The notes beneath the pieces are model-generated. The model ran no database searches and was not told the origin of the DNA. It was given only the letters and a program-made list of their open reading frames with translations. Both the position numbers and the translations under genes were made by a program. A stretch of 64,000 bases of DNA, taken from Eutrigla gurnardus. Taxonomy: Eukaryota; Chordata; Actinopteri; Perciformes; Triglidae. Positions 23,401-33,201 of this stretch are shown piece by piece (the first letter of the stretch is position 1; each line of letters opens with the position of its first letter). The stretch is from contig OY741281.1 in assembly GCA_963514095.1 (NCBI GenBank), positions 8,343,819 to 8,407,818 on the forward strand. The letters run 5' to 3'.

Positions 23401-26400
23401 CGTTTCATTGTACTCGGTTGTGTGATTGGTTGAAGGTGTAAAGGCCGTTTCATTGTACTCTGCTGTGTGATTGGTTGAAGGTGTAACTGCAGTACCATTG
23501 TACTTGGTTGTGTGATTGGTTGAAGGTGTAAAGGCTGTTTCATCGTACTCTGCTGTGTGATTGGTTGAAGGTGTAACTGCTGAATCATTGTACCCTGCTG
23601 TGTGATTGGATGAAGGTGTAACTGCAGTACCATTGTACTTGGTTGTGTGATTGGTTGAAGGTGTAACTGCAGTACCATTGTACTCTGCTGTGTGATTGGT
23701 TGAAGGTGTAACTGCAGTACCATTGTACTTGGTTGTGTGATTGGTTGAAGGTGTAACTGCAGTATCATTGTACTCTGCTGTGTGATTGGTTGAAGGTGTA
23801 ACTGCCGTTTCATTGTACTCGGTTGTGCGATTGGTTGAAGGTGTAAAGGCCGTTTCATTGTACTCTGCTGTGTGATTGGTTGAAGGTGTAACTGCAGTAC
23901 CATTGTACTTGGTTGTGTGATTGGTTGAAGGTGTGACTGCAGTATCATTGTACTCTGCTGTGTGATTGGTTGAAGGTGTAACTGCCGTTTCATTGTACTC
24001 GGTTGTGTGATTGGTTGAAGGTGTAAAGGCCGTTTCATTGTACTCTGCTGTGTGATTGGTTGAAGGTGTAACTGCCGTTTCATTGTACTTGGTTGTGTGA
24101 TTGGTTGAAGGTGTAAAGGCTGTTTCATCGTACTCTGCTGTGTGATTGGTTGAAGGTGTAAAGGCTGTTTCATTGTACTCTGCTGTGTGATTGGTTGAAG
24201 GTGTAACTGATGTATCATTGTACTCTGCTGTGTGATTGGTTGAAGGTGTAACTGCAGTTGTCATGTTCGTTTGTTCAGTAATGGTGGTCACAGATGATGT
24301 TGAGGCTTCAGGAGTTGTAGTGATGTTGCTGTTGGTCGGATCAGAAGACTGCTTGTTGTTATTATTATCGTTGCGATGCTCCAGGTTGCAGCTGGCATTC
24401 AAAGGTACGACATGCCTTTTGACTGCTTTACTAAAAAAGAGCACATAGCAAAATATTGTATGAAGTGAATACTTTATTCATTTTCTTATATGAGGCCAAA
24501 TATTAGAGATGCTCAATGAAGAAAGGACAGTCTTCTCACGTCGTATTTGGATAGAAATTAATCGTTTCTGTATGGTCAGTCGATGTGTCTGTGTTCAGCT
24601 AGTTGAGGATGGTTCTAGACAGTCTAACAAGCTAGTGGTTGAGTTCAGTTTACTATCTCCACCAGGAAGATCATGCGATCGGTAGTGTGTGTGTGCATCT
24701 CTGTTGTCGCACACATTTCTATTCGTATCCATCTGTTGTTGAATGCAAACTAGTAGTCATTTTCTTTTATGATTTACATTTTCCCTCCAGTCTGGCATCT
24801 ATAAATAGTATAAACATCCTCACACACATCCTTTGTTCCTTTTGTGCCCAACATGCATGACTGTAAACCCACCAACAGACATTTATTTACCATTTAGGCG
24901 GTGTTCGGTCAAGGTCAACCGAAGTCAGTTTGAATGTCCGACATTGGTCAGCAGTAGTATGACAACACTTCACTGAAGAGACACAGAGCATATTAATAAT
25001 ACATTTAGAAAAATAATACATTTACAAAAGATGTTTTTATATAATATCGTATAATTGCACTCAGATAATGGGAGGCCAACTAGGACGACCAACAAAGGTG
25101 ACCGTGCGATACAACACAGATCTACTCAGTCAAGCAGATCAACCTTCTCTAGTGCGACAAACTTTGGAGCTCAGTGCCAAGTTATATAAGAGAGCGCTGC
25201 AGCCTGACTGATTCAAATTCAAGATGGCATCATGGCTAAAATCAGCCATGATGAAAGTAAACATTTAACGTGCCTTAATACTGTGGAATTTGTGCCTAAA
25301 TGTGCTGCTGCTTGTTGATTGCTGATGTGCTGTTTTGTAATTTGTGTGTTAAACTACAGTTTTAAATTTCTTAATAAAGATGTTATTCTCTGTTTCTTGC
25401 CCAGAGACTACAGATGTAAATTAGCTTATAGCTAACACTGGTACACTTTATAATCTGTGTACTGTCCCTGTCAAATTAATTTAATTTTATATATATATAC
25501 ATACATAATATACATATTTGTTTGTTATGCCACTGTTCCTGTCATTGACTTGTTGAATAAGTTTATTCAAGGAGCAACCATTGACAGGTCCATTCATCTT
25601 CAGTATCACAATTATGTCACATGCAAAGAAATCCAAATGTTTATGTGTTTTTCTGCTATCGTACTTCTGTTTGTGAGAGCCAGTTGTTGTTTTTTTATCT
25701 TGATAGTGACAACATTTATCGAAACAGAAGCACACTCTTCATTTTCATAAATGGCAGTGCACCACAATATCTGAAATACGGGTGCCATTTTGCATATTTG
25801 CAAAATACTGCATGTGTAAGTGTCTTTGTATTTGTAACTGGGTTTGACTTAAAGGCACATTACATGGTCCAGATGTAAACCAGAATATTAATTGCAAACA
25901 TAAACTAATTCGAACTTTTAATGTTTTTTTTTTTTGCTGCTGCAGTTTCTTTACACCGCTGAACGCTCATTTTAATTATGATCAGTTGAGAAACACACTT
26001 ATAACTCATAATTTAAAATGATATATGTCGTGTATATGCTCAAAAGATGACTAAACTGGTCTTTAAACACAGAATCTGTGACCATCACTAGGCACACAGG
26101 TGAATTGACTGATTGAAAAGTTTGCACCAACTCACTGCAGCTCACCTTTCACTTCCATCTTTTTGTTTCCTTGGTGTACAACGTACTGCGGTTTACACAT
26201 CGAGGTGGTGGAGCTGAACGTCAACCGCACATCGCAGCTTGGTTGAATGAAAACAAAGTATTCACACCACTGTCAGGAGGTGAAAACTGAAGCACACGTA
26301 GATGTGAACACAAAATATTTTGCTGTTACCTTTTGACGCTTCGTACCTTGCCGTTCTTATGTACTTTCTGAAAGGAGACAGAGGAAAGTTGGAGTTGTGT

Positions 26401-29400
26401 GTCCTGCCTCATAGGAGACGTATTATTTTATTAAAGTGAAATGATTGTGGCTTGCTTCTGGGACAGACTGACCTGAATGTCAATGTGACAGGAATATGTT
26501 TCCCCATCAACAGTGTCATTACAATAAAATGCGTTGAACCTCTGGAGTGAAAGATGGAGAAACAGAGGTCGATGCTTAGTGGGAGGAGATGGGCGGTAAA
26601 GACACGTAGAGGATTAAGACAGTGACAAATGTTTTGCAGTGTTCGCATCAGAACACATCGGCATGAAAAGAACTTTGTAGAAAGCGGCGCCCTTTTTATA
26701 CACAGTTTCTTCATTTTACTGGAGAATGTATAACTATTTGACTCTGTGCCTTTTGCTATTTTCCCAATGTATACAGTATACGGTATAATGTAACAGAAAT
26801 ACAAGACGTTAGAAGTTAGAAAATAAAATAAGAAATAAAGTGTCAAGTGTTCTATAAGTTGTACACAAATACAAATATAAAGAATGTCTGTGTCTGAGCG
26901 ATTAAGCCACCATGTGTTGACTTCTTGTGATTATCATTCTGAGGAGTTTTTTTGTATATAAAAAAAAAAGAGTTGGTGCTGGCTGCGTTTTGATTTCAGC
27001 TACTCAGCACATGGAAGTCATCGTCGGCTATGCTTCTTCCTTGAGTACAAAGTCTGACGAAGCCAAAGAAAATATCTCAACTTTGAATAGGCGGCTGTTG
27101 AATTACAGCACAACCTGTATTAAGCTCAACACCGGCGGTAATGTAGGCCAAGATTTGTAATGAGACAGTTCAGAGCAGCAACAGACTGTTACTGCTCTGC
27201 TGTTACTGCTCTGCTCTGGGATTCTGAGTAACTTCAGTTACTCAGAATCTCAGACTGAACTGACGATGCTATGAACATGTCATGTCATATAGTCGCTGTA
27301 CAGTGAAGTGGAGCCTTTTCCATATTTGCGGTGAAAATAGAATTAATAATTTAAAACCTTTATTATTTTTCTTGGCAGAAATGGACTTCCATGGTGGTGA
27401 GGTGTCTTAGCTTTAACAATGAAGTAAGCCGTGACTGAGCTAAAAAAAAAAATGCAATTCAATGACGTGCTCTGACTCAATTTGTAAGAGAAAAAATGAC
27501 ACAAATCTGTTGTTTCATTTGTAGTACAGAGTGAAAACACAGTGCGTTACACGGTGAAGGAGTGGGAACTTAGAGGTACAGGAAAAACCCCAACAAAGTC
27601 AATCTCACCAAATCGAAATTTCCACCTGTATTATCCTGGGATATCGAAAAGGAAGCACCTGCAGAAAGACATTCAGTTGTAAGGCCACAAATATGTTAAA
27701 ATAAAACACTAGGATTTGATAAAAGTTAGATGTGTCTTACTTACAACTGGAACAGAATTGGCTGTTGTCACACTCTTCTTGCGGGGACCCTAAAAGAATA
27801 AAGGTAACATATTTTTAAAAGTATTTTTTCTTCTTTACAAAAGTCTTCATATCAGACAGGAATAAGGCACAAAACTTCAAAAACATTTTTAATTATACTT
27901 ATTTCTGCTACCTTTTGTTGCTTATAGACACTACAATGTTTTTGATACAAATCAAGGCCAAAAAAAAAAATGCAAGGCAAAATTGAAAGAACTAACATTA
28001 CTTTATTACCATAGCCTTTCAAAATGATGGAAACAACTCTAAAAATTAGACCTTTTCATAATTTGATTACATAACGTGATTCAGCATATAGCGTTTTATG
28101 GCACCAATCAGCATCTCTCAACTGTGACCTTGGTCAAATCAACAGGTGCTGATGTTGTAGTTGAAGGCACTTCTAGCGAGATAAAGAGGGATTTAAAGTC
28201 ATAATGAGAAGGAAGCAGAGATAATTAAAGGTAATATTTCATTGGATATTTTTGTCTTGCTCACCAGGTGAAGATGAAAGTCCCCGTCCAGGAGTTTTGT
28301 CTGTTGAAACAGGGAATGTAAATTGTTTTATCTCTGTACTTCGGCGACATGTGTTGTACTTCCACTTTCAAATCTATCTATCTTTCTCTATCTTGTTTTT
28401 TCATCTCTAACTATAGTGACCATTTTGGCTATGACTTCACAAATATCAAATAGAACACCAAATAAACATTTTGAAAAATTGCGTTTTGTAACATGTTTTA
28501 TTTGAAATGCACTTATAGGTCTTGAATTCACAAAAACTTTAAACTGTTTTAATGTCCTCTGAGTACTTCTCTCTCTTCTCTAAATACAGCACATACAAAT
28601 ACACATGTTCACTCGGACAAATACACACAACATGCAAGTTTCATGAATACACACCAGTAGTCATGATTTTATCCTCACCTTTTTTATTATGTGCATGGCG
28701 TCTCAACCGTCTGTGGTCTACAAGACAGACATGCAATGTTCAACATCCAACATGCTCTAACAACCATGCAAAATAGAACCCCACAAGAATGTTAGACATG
28801 AAGACGTTTCAAAATGTGAAGATTTGGGAATAAGATGCATGCTTAAGGACTTCCATGTGACAAGATATAAACAAGCCATGCCACGGTATGTTTTAGCCAG
28901 AATTATAAAAAGATTACGCTTCATTCTGTTATAGATGCAGTCAATCAGGAAAGTAATTCATGCACAAAATCCCAGCTTGAACAGCATCTACGCGTAGGAT
29001 TAGATCATAGAAAGCTTATGTCTGTCTCACCGCACATAAGGTTGGGGTCCCTCTGGCTGGCCCTGGGACTGGTCACGCCCCAGAACCGAGCATTCCAGCC
29101 GATCACAGTGCCGTCCTCACAGAGGCCGTGGTCGCCCACGTCCGCCCACATGCGGAACATGTACAACTCTACTTCTCCGAGCGCAGCTCCTGGGGGTTTG
29201 TCTGTCGGACGGCAGCCCAGCCACAGGGAGCCCTGGGGGGGGATGGCCTGAGCGATGACCCTCCTCTCTGCCACTATTTCCCCATTGACCTGAAACATCG
29301 TAATAAGGAGAGTCAAAAGTTTCACTCCTGCAACTGCTGGGCCCCCACTGCCACCAAATCTGTTCTAGCTCATTGGTTCAGGACAACTCAGGTTTTAGTG

Positions 29401-31322
29401 TCATAGTTTTGGCCAACCAAATTCAACCGGTTATATTAAGATTGCATTCAACAAGTTAATTGCTAAGTTCAAGTTGGCAAGAAACGAGTTGCACTCAGAC
29501 AGTCATACAGGATTTAAATGAACACCAGGTTACTCAAATGTATTTAATAAAGAGTAAAACTATTATTTTTTTTTACATACTCCCTCCACCACTGAGCATC
29601 CTAATACACTGCAAGCGTTACCTCCAGGCTGAAGGAGTTGTGTGGTACATCCCTCCTTAGACACACCCTATGCCAGTGTGTTGGGGCCAGCCGGATAGGA
29701 AATCTGTGTCGGACCTTTAGCAGCCACCCATACAGCGCTTCATCATCGCCTTCCAGACCTAGCTCAGGTCTTGGTGCGTGGACCGAGCTGTAAGAAAAGG
29801 CCACCCAGGCTCCGGGGATGACCACACGGATGTCGACACACAAAGTCATCTGAAGGAGCAGCGGCATGGCGGCCCTCTCCTGCAGGGTCCAGTGGTCCTC
29901 ACAGCCTTTTAATACCGCTTTAGTTTCTCCCAGGAAATAGCCATCCACTGGAACGGGTAAAAGAAATGGAGATCCAGAGCTTTAATTGCATTGCAGTGCT
30001 GTGTTGGAAGCACCTTCAGCTGGCCATTAGCTTTCAGCTCTGCTTTGGCCTCCACCATCTCCTGAGGGAAATATCTGGCTCTTTTGCAGCTAACTGCTCC
30101 ATTATATTCACCAGCTAGTCACTATATATTAAGATAAAAGATTATTTCGAAAGAGATATTTCACTGTGGGTTCATTAATACGATTACACCGTTCACATCA
30201 CACCTTGCCATTTGATCCATTGTTAATATAAAACATACTGATGATTCATGCCCCTTTAAAGAAAAGGGTTGAGTCAAGCCATTGGTGTTAGTGAGCGTAC
30301 TTTAACTTTAAGCTTCAAAAGAGCTATTTACAGAAAATGTACAATGCTAAGCTAATAACCAATAAATTTGAATTACAAACAGATCAATGATTAGTTTGAC
30401 TAATTTGCTAAATTAAGAGTCGAGATCTGATAAAACAGCAGTAGCAGATCATGCGCTGTGCACTCATTTGTTTATTGGTTTATATTGTTGCCATCTATGA
30501 GCCATACCCTTGGTAAACGTATACCAATTAGCATTGTCATTGTGAGTATGCCGATGTTCGCATTTAGATCAAAGCGGATCAAAGATCAAAGTGTAGACTC
30601 ATATTACTTTGATTACCGTTTTGTGGATGTTAAATACCTCTTGTAGTTTAGTCAGTGGTTTTGGTCAAAGCTAAACGTGCTAATTAAAGACAAAACTATT
30701 GCATCTGGAAAGAACCGCCGACAGAAAGTGTGCCATCTCAAGTTAAAAGCCTCTCCATGTGTAAAAGAAAATCCGACTGGGTGGAGACATGAGATGATGA
30801 CATGGCAAAGAAATAAAGACACACCCACAAAGCACGGTAAAAGAAACCGGGCTTCCGAGACAGGTGGAGTGGGTTGCCGACGTCGCTGCAGACCCCTGAT
30901 GCTCTAAGGCCAGTCAGAGGGCGAAGGTCAGAGTTCCCTTGAGGTGATCCTCCGACACCACCGCCCCGACCTGCCGAGGTGTCTTTGTCAGGCCGATGGT
31001 ATTTAACTGAAAACTGCTTTTAATAATAAACTCTTGAAACTGTCAAGCTCTGATAATCGATACCCAAATTAAAGCAAAGCCCATTCAAAGCGTCCGTATA
31101 CATTGTTATGTAACAAAGTAGTGCAAGACATGCCCACAAATTTGAACTTAATTGAAGTGAGGTAACTATTTACATCTCATGCAGATGGTTATAAGTAAAA
31201 AAATATTTCTTTCTTTCTTTGAACTTACCATTTGGCAGAGTGGCTACCAACGGTAAAAGCCAGATGACAAGAAGGAAATGATGCGTCCATCTCCACCATC
31301 CTGAAAAGCAAAGGCCCTGCAT
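11576..31322 (-). CDS. adgrg2/adgrg4-like: Adhesion G protein-coupled receptor, ADGRG2/ADGRG4 type (left copy, complete)
   Basis: Predicted 25 coding exons, all with GT/AG borders and consistent phase: 31322-31229, 29947-29622, 29289-29031, 28717-28655, 28300-28265, 27789-27745, 27658-27609, 26541-26473, 26367-26330, 26237-26146, 24422-19818, 19576-19458, 19363-19227, 19135-18979, 18717-18562, 18382-18260, 17809-17764, 17673-17570, 17344-17220, 17136-16868, 16764-16665, 16222-15936, 15781-15680, 11986-11864, 11637-11576. This sums to 7,587 bp, about 2,528 residues. Domain order: signal peptide, pentraxin/LamG-like, small Cys-containing exons, N-glycan-dense repeat stalk, GAIN with GPS, 7TM, short tail. 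Pentraxin plus giant Ser/Thr-rich stalk is the ADGRG4 plan; the 7TM and the LRLAENSDWS tail look more like ADGRG2. These cell-surface receptors self-cleave at the GPS and signal through a tethered agonist. The first coding exon has an acceptor just before the ATG, so an upstream 5'UTR exon is expected. No break was found. Confidence 0.88.
12173..13278 (+). mobile_element. 5'-truncated L2-type LINE, present only in the left arm
   Basis: Ends in TGTAAGTCGCTTTGGACAAA AGCG followed by TGTAAATGTAAAT, the standard L2 3' tail with its short tandem end. Flanked by a short duplication ATTAT (12168-12172 and 13279-13283). The mirrored site near 62880 reads straight through without the element, giving a precise empty site, so the insertion is younger than the inverted duplication. 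An internal C-run and A-run (about 13049-13085) interrupt the 3'UTR. Confidence 0.92.
12200..13021 (+). pseudogene. L2 LINE reverse transcriptase C-terminal fragment
   Basis: Open frame ending at TAG 13019-13021, covering only the RT thumb and C-terminus: LNLNKTELLFIPG, ARNLGVILDDQLS, LVISRLDYCNSLLAGLP, LQRIQNAAARLIF, DLHWLPVAARIQFK and FRKRLKTHLFRLH, all standard L2 blocks. The catalytic FADD part and the endonuclease are missing because of 5' truncation, so it cannot be active. The frame is otherwise undamaged, in keeping with recent insertion. It lies antisense in the receptor's second-last-but-one intron. Confidence 0.9.
13721..15649. mobile_element. TIR element with CACTGAAAAAA ends (left arm copy)
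   Basis: Starts CACTGAAAAAAGTGTAAC and ends with the complement of CACTGAAAAAATTATAAC, flanked on both sides by TA. The mirrored arm holds the same element at 60361-62438, so it predates the duplication. It contains a CpG-richer, GCTAGC-rich patch (about 14090-14530) and a candidate spliced transcript. CACTG ends recall the CMC group of DNA transposons, but no transposase was recognised and the superfamily is unresolved. Confidence 0.65.
14613..15263 (+). ncRNA. Candidate spliced transcript inside the TIR element, coding status unclear
   Basis: A GC-rich presumed first exon ends at a donor AAAG|GTTTAC (14534). Next are a 61-bp exon 14613-14673 (acceptor TTTCAG, donor CAG|GTAATA) and a third exon from 14869 with an AATAAA at 15258-15263. 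Exons two and three join in phase to an 83-codon frame (FSSLAAACIFIQPA then VIGCGNAKTAIPIHASM) ending at TAG 15056, with a Cys/His-containing end (RHGMIDKHLTRNH, CYIC). No in-frame ATG was found in the presumed first exon. The mirrored copy keeps the same architecture. It could be a degenerate zinc-finger-like transposon gene or a non-coding RNA. Confidence 0.4.
15680..17344 (-). CDS. adgrg2/adgrg4-like: Left receptor: seven-transmembrane region
   Basis: Exons 17344-17220 (TM1: ILTFITYVGCGISAIFLAL), 17136-16868 (TM2-TM3: LVQLCLSLLLLNLVFLLD, FFLHYFLLTSFTWAGLEALHM), 16764-16665 (TM4 and loop 2, ending SDDFCW), 16222-15936 (TM5-TM7: VGVVAYFLLIFALCLLVF, LLGFTWGFALFAWGP, YLFTIFNSLQG) and 15781-15680 (end of TM7 and helix 8: CAVKESVRRQW, LCCGKLRLAENS). 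Class B2 hallmarks are visible: the extracellular-loop-2 Cys-Trp, W-G-F in TM6 and the LQGF end of TM7. No frame break; exon phases agree. Confidence 0.92.
17347..17413 (+). repeat. (CA)n microsatellite abutting the TM1 exon acceptor
   Basis: About 33 CA repeats on the plus strand, which in the receptor's sense is a (UG)n tract ending directly in TAG|GATATATCC, so it takes the place of the usual polypyrimidine tract of the TM1 exon (17344-17220). The right arm has the same tract at 58614-58669 with a different length. Confidence 0.95.
17570..19576 (-). CDS. adgrg2/adgrg4-like: Left receptor: GAIN domain and GPS
   Basis: Exons 19576-19458, 19363-19227, 19135-18979, 18717-18562, 18382-18260, 17809-17764 and 17673-17570. 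The sequence runs from a helical N-part (QANQLLNQTKDVSQL, VVGVLEKLLDGP..) through the beta-sandwich (HLVEDLGLKLVVTGD, GSVILPASLTMGL, ENIEFTIRNVKLIH) to the paired GPS cysteines and tryptophans (ASCAFWDF, GWRSAGC, TCSCNHLTSFAILM). The HL/T cleavage triad is intact at about residues 2165-2167, so autoproteolysis and release of the TSFAILM tethered agonist are expected. Donor of the last exon is ATG|GTTCGT. Confidence 0.9.
19818..24422 (-). CDS. adgrg2/adgrg4-like: Left receptor: giant repeat exon, N-glycan-dense stalk
   Basis: One open exon of 4,605 bp, about 1,535 residues. The acceptor AAAGCAG|T at 24423 was chosen over the TTTTTTAG eight bases upstream because only it keeps phase with the preceding exon. 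After an Asn/Ser/Thr-rich lead (NNNNKQSSDPTNSN) there are about 94 head-to-tail 45-bp units (about 20030-24250) coding variants of TPSTNHTAEYNETAV. Nearly every unit has two N-x-T/S sequons (NHT and NET/NDT/NGT/NDS; a few read YDET), giving on the order of 180 potential N-glycosylation sites plus many O-glycan acceptors. A non-repetitive Thr/Ser-rich tail precedes the donor CCTG|GTATAT. Higher-order blocks (units with AGYNDSAV followed by AEYDETAF) recur, showing multi-unit duplications. Confidence 0.9.
24445..26145 (-). other. Intron before the repeat exon; nothing recognised
   Basis: AT-rich intronic sequence between the 92-bp exon and the repeat exon of the left receptor. Short TA/AT runs near 25486-25515. 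No coding frame or transposon was recognised. The same intron in the right arm (47207-48969) is collinear with scattered indels and a longer TA run. Confidence 0.6.
26146..28717 (-). CDS. adgrg2/adgrg4-like: Left receptor: seven short linker exons with paired cysteines
   Basis: Exons 28717-28655 (63 bp), 28300-28265 (36), 27789-27745 (45), 27658-27609 (50), 26541-26473 (69), 26367-26330 (38) and 26237-26146 (92). The first exons are hydrophilic, with a basic stretch (DHRRLRRHAHNKK). Later ones contain cysteines (EECDNSQFCSS, FYCNDTVDGETYSCHIDIQ, SCDVRLTFSSTTSMC), suggesting a small disulfide-bonded extracellular module that I cannot name. Introns are 100-1,900 bp. Compared with the right arm, coding differences are concentrated in the 63-, 45- and 38-bp exons. 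Confidence 0.72.
29031..29947 (-). CDS. adgrg2/adgrg4-like: Left receptor: pentraxin/LamG-like domain (two exons)
   Basis: Exons 29947-29622 (326 bp) and 29289-29031 (259 bp) together encode about 195 residues, entering and leaving in phase 1. The first holds LCVDIRVVIP..WVAFSYS, the second VNGEIVAERRVI, GSLWLGCRP, GEVELYMFRMW and a conserved C..DGTVIGWNARFW end. The order (Cys strand, WVAFSYS, LxLG-like, F/YxRMW, W-N) matches the concanavalin-like fold of pentraxin domains at the N-terminus of ADGRG4. Likely extracellular ligand or glycan binding, inferred from the fold only. Both exons are absent from the right arm. Confidence 0.8.
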
Positions 31323-31326
31323 CCTC
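31229..31326 (-). CDS. adgrg2/adgrg4-like: Left receptor: signal-peptide exon
   Basis: Exon opens four bases before the ATG after an AG acceptor. It codes for about 31 residues with a hydrophobic core (FLLVIWLLPLVATL), a typical secretion signal, and ends in phase 1 at ATG|GTAAGT-type donor. The start was chosen because it is the only ATG that precedes the signal core and it is identical in the mirrored copy at 43797. The right copy differs by CCA to CTG (Pro to Leu) near the cleavage region. Confidence 0.88.
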
Positions 31327-31489
31327 CTGAAAACACAAACGAACATACAATCACAATGAGAGATCTTGTGGTTTGATTTTGGTTGCATTTGCCTTTGTGC
31401 TGTTGTTTTGGCTACTCCTCTATCTATGATTCATAGATATCACAAATATGAAAATTGCATCTCAAGCTTTGTGAACAAGAACAAAAACG

Positions 31490-31729
31490 TTGCATATTCC
31501 TGAAATTGTCCCACCTTTTGTGCAGCCTGTGGGTCCAGATGTGGATATGATCACAGCATATTGTTTGAGTCGTGGGATTGCGCCGAAATGTTCCTTTGCA
31601 GCTGGTAAACTAAAACGATCTAATATTATTCCTGGCATTGTCTACACTCACGGATTGACTGCAGGGCAGGTGTGGACACAGCATATAGGGTTGCATCTCA
31701 CCGCGTTCACACCTTCGGATGTAGGTTAA
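31490..31729 (+). other. 79-codon frame upstream of left receptor, mirrored in the other arm
   Basis: Frame starting MHIPEIVPPFVQPVGPD, antisense to and upstream of the receptor's first coding exon. The other arm has the same-length frame at 43647-43408. The two differ at about seven residues with hardly any silent changes, so there is no sign of purifying selection. It may be a transposon fragment or part of the receptor promoter region. I do not recognise it as a protein family. Confidence 0.25.
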
Positions 31730-32103
31730 TGGTGCTTGTGGTGTTTTTAGGATGTTAATGAACTGCACCTCACTTTAAGCTTGAAATGAAGATCATACAG
31801 TATCCCACACTACAGGAAGTTCTTTGTTACATGGTGCAAAAGATGCAAATTAAGAGAACCAGAAGGGAGAAAATACTGTCATTTTTGTCTTTGTTTCAAT
31901 GCAAAAAGATGTAATATGTCACAGTCATCCATAAAACAGATGTATTACTACTGACAATTATCACCAAAAACTAAACTAGTTGCTTATTTACAAAGCCAGT
32001 GGACAGAAAGCAACATGGTCAATCATTTAACGCTACATTGTCAACTTTGATTGATGTTTCGTGCTGGAAAGGTATCGAAACTTGTGGGCTAGAAAACAAA
32101 AAA

Positions 32104-32303
32104 NNNNNNNNNNNNNNNNNNNNNNNNNNNNNNNNNNNNNNNNNNNNNNNNNNNNNNNNNNNNNNNNNNNNNNNNNNNNNNNNNNNNNNNNNNNNNNNNN
32201 NNNNNNNNNNNNNNNNNNNNNNNNNNNNNNNNNNNNNNNNNNNNNNNNNNNNNNNNNNNNNNNNNNNNNNNNNNNNNNNNNNNNNNNNNNNNNNNNNNNN
32301 NNN
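32104..32303. other. Assembly gap (200 N)
   Basis: Exactly 200 N, a conventional scaffold-gap size, placed where arm similarity has already stopped (after 32041) and next to GT-rich sequence. The true gap length is unknown. Anything reading across it is meaningless. Confidence 1.
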
Positions 32304-32428
32304 CGTGTGTGTGTGTGGTGAATGATTGACTGACCGGTTTGTCAACTTGAATCCAATACTTTACACTTGAGCCTAGCGTGTAATTTTTTTGCACGTTTTC
32401 TCCAGTTTGCTGCAACACACTTTTCTAT

Positions 32429-32479
<51 letters not shown>

Positions 32480-33147
32480 ACACTACCTAGAGGCTAATAC
32501 CCTGTCCAGGAACTGTCTGATCCTGCATCCTGTAATACCTGGCTGCTGCCCTCCAGTCACACTGGGATGGGTCATTCCTAGCATTTGGTGCCATTTGAGT
32601 CCCCATGACATAATTTGGTATAGTTTCTGTAAATATGGGCAAATATTATGCAAATCTCAAGTTACTTGGAGGGACTTCATTGGCAGAATTAAATCACTTA
32701 AAATGCGTTTTTTATAGTTTAACAACTCCTTCTGATAAAATGATAAAATCCTGCAAGATCTTGTATTTGGCACTGAAATGTAGGAATGTCCTGGACAGAA
32801 AAAAAAACAAATAGAATGGACCACTCATCATTGTTTGTTATTTCAATCCCCCCCTCCTCCTTTTCCTCTCCTCCTCCTCCTCCTCCTCCTCTCTTTCTGG
32901 GTGTGTCATTATTGGGTCTACTGTCCTCACATTTCAAATATATTCTGATTTCCTGAACGCACTCCAACACAGACCCCCGACACACACCTGATGCTACAGA
33001 CAATGCCCTTGTGTGAAGAGACAGTTGGATACGGTTCATAAGAGGGAGAACTGAGGACAGAAGAGAGGAAGCAACAGAAGAGACAAAGACACTTCAACGG
33101 TGGCAGTTTTTTGGACTTGTTCCTGACGGATGAATGACACTACAGCA
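32304..33147. other. Spacer without a gene; CA and CT-rich simple repeats
   Basis: Contains a (CA)n run (about 32431-32474) and a CTCCTCCTCC-type pyrimidine-rich tract (about 32850-32893). No supported coding frame. It has no counterpart in 42112-43077, so the arms are interrupted here. Confidence 0.7.
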
Positions 33148-33201
33148 ACAATTATGAGAGGCCGTTTAGGAAATAATTCATATTTGCTCTCATAATGTTA
33201 C

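Larger units (their letters stand above)
10960..32041. repeat. Left arm of a large inverted duplication
   Basis: From about 10960 to 32041 the plus strand matches the reverse complement of 64000 back to 43078. Landmarks pair in mirror order: last receptor exon (11576 with 63504), TIR element (13721-15649 with 62438-60361), GPS exon (17570 with 58458), repeat exon (19818 with 56220), signal-peptide exon (31229 with 43890). Differences are private insertions and deletions and substitutions, fewest around the 7TM exons and most around the N-terminal exons. The outer end lies beyond this window on the right side. Confidence 0.95.

Noticed and set aside
20175..24218. Long second reading frame through the repeat exon (units like MKLQLHLQPITQQST), also in the right arm
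   Set aside because: A 45-bp unit without stops in another frame automatically stays open over the whole array; splice phase and the sequon pattern support only the NHT frame.
24422..24431. Acceptor at TTTTTTAG directly before TAAAGCAG in the left repeat exon
   Set aside because: Using it would put the exon out of phase with the preceding 92-bp exon; the AG eight bases on restores phase in both arms.
26409..26846. 145-codon minus-strand frame around the 69-bp exon
   Set aside because: It reads through intron sequence; only the 23-codon piece bounded by splice sites is supported.
31999..32418. Reading frames spanning the N run
   Set aside because: They consist mainly of N and have no evidential value.
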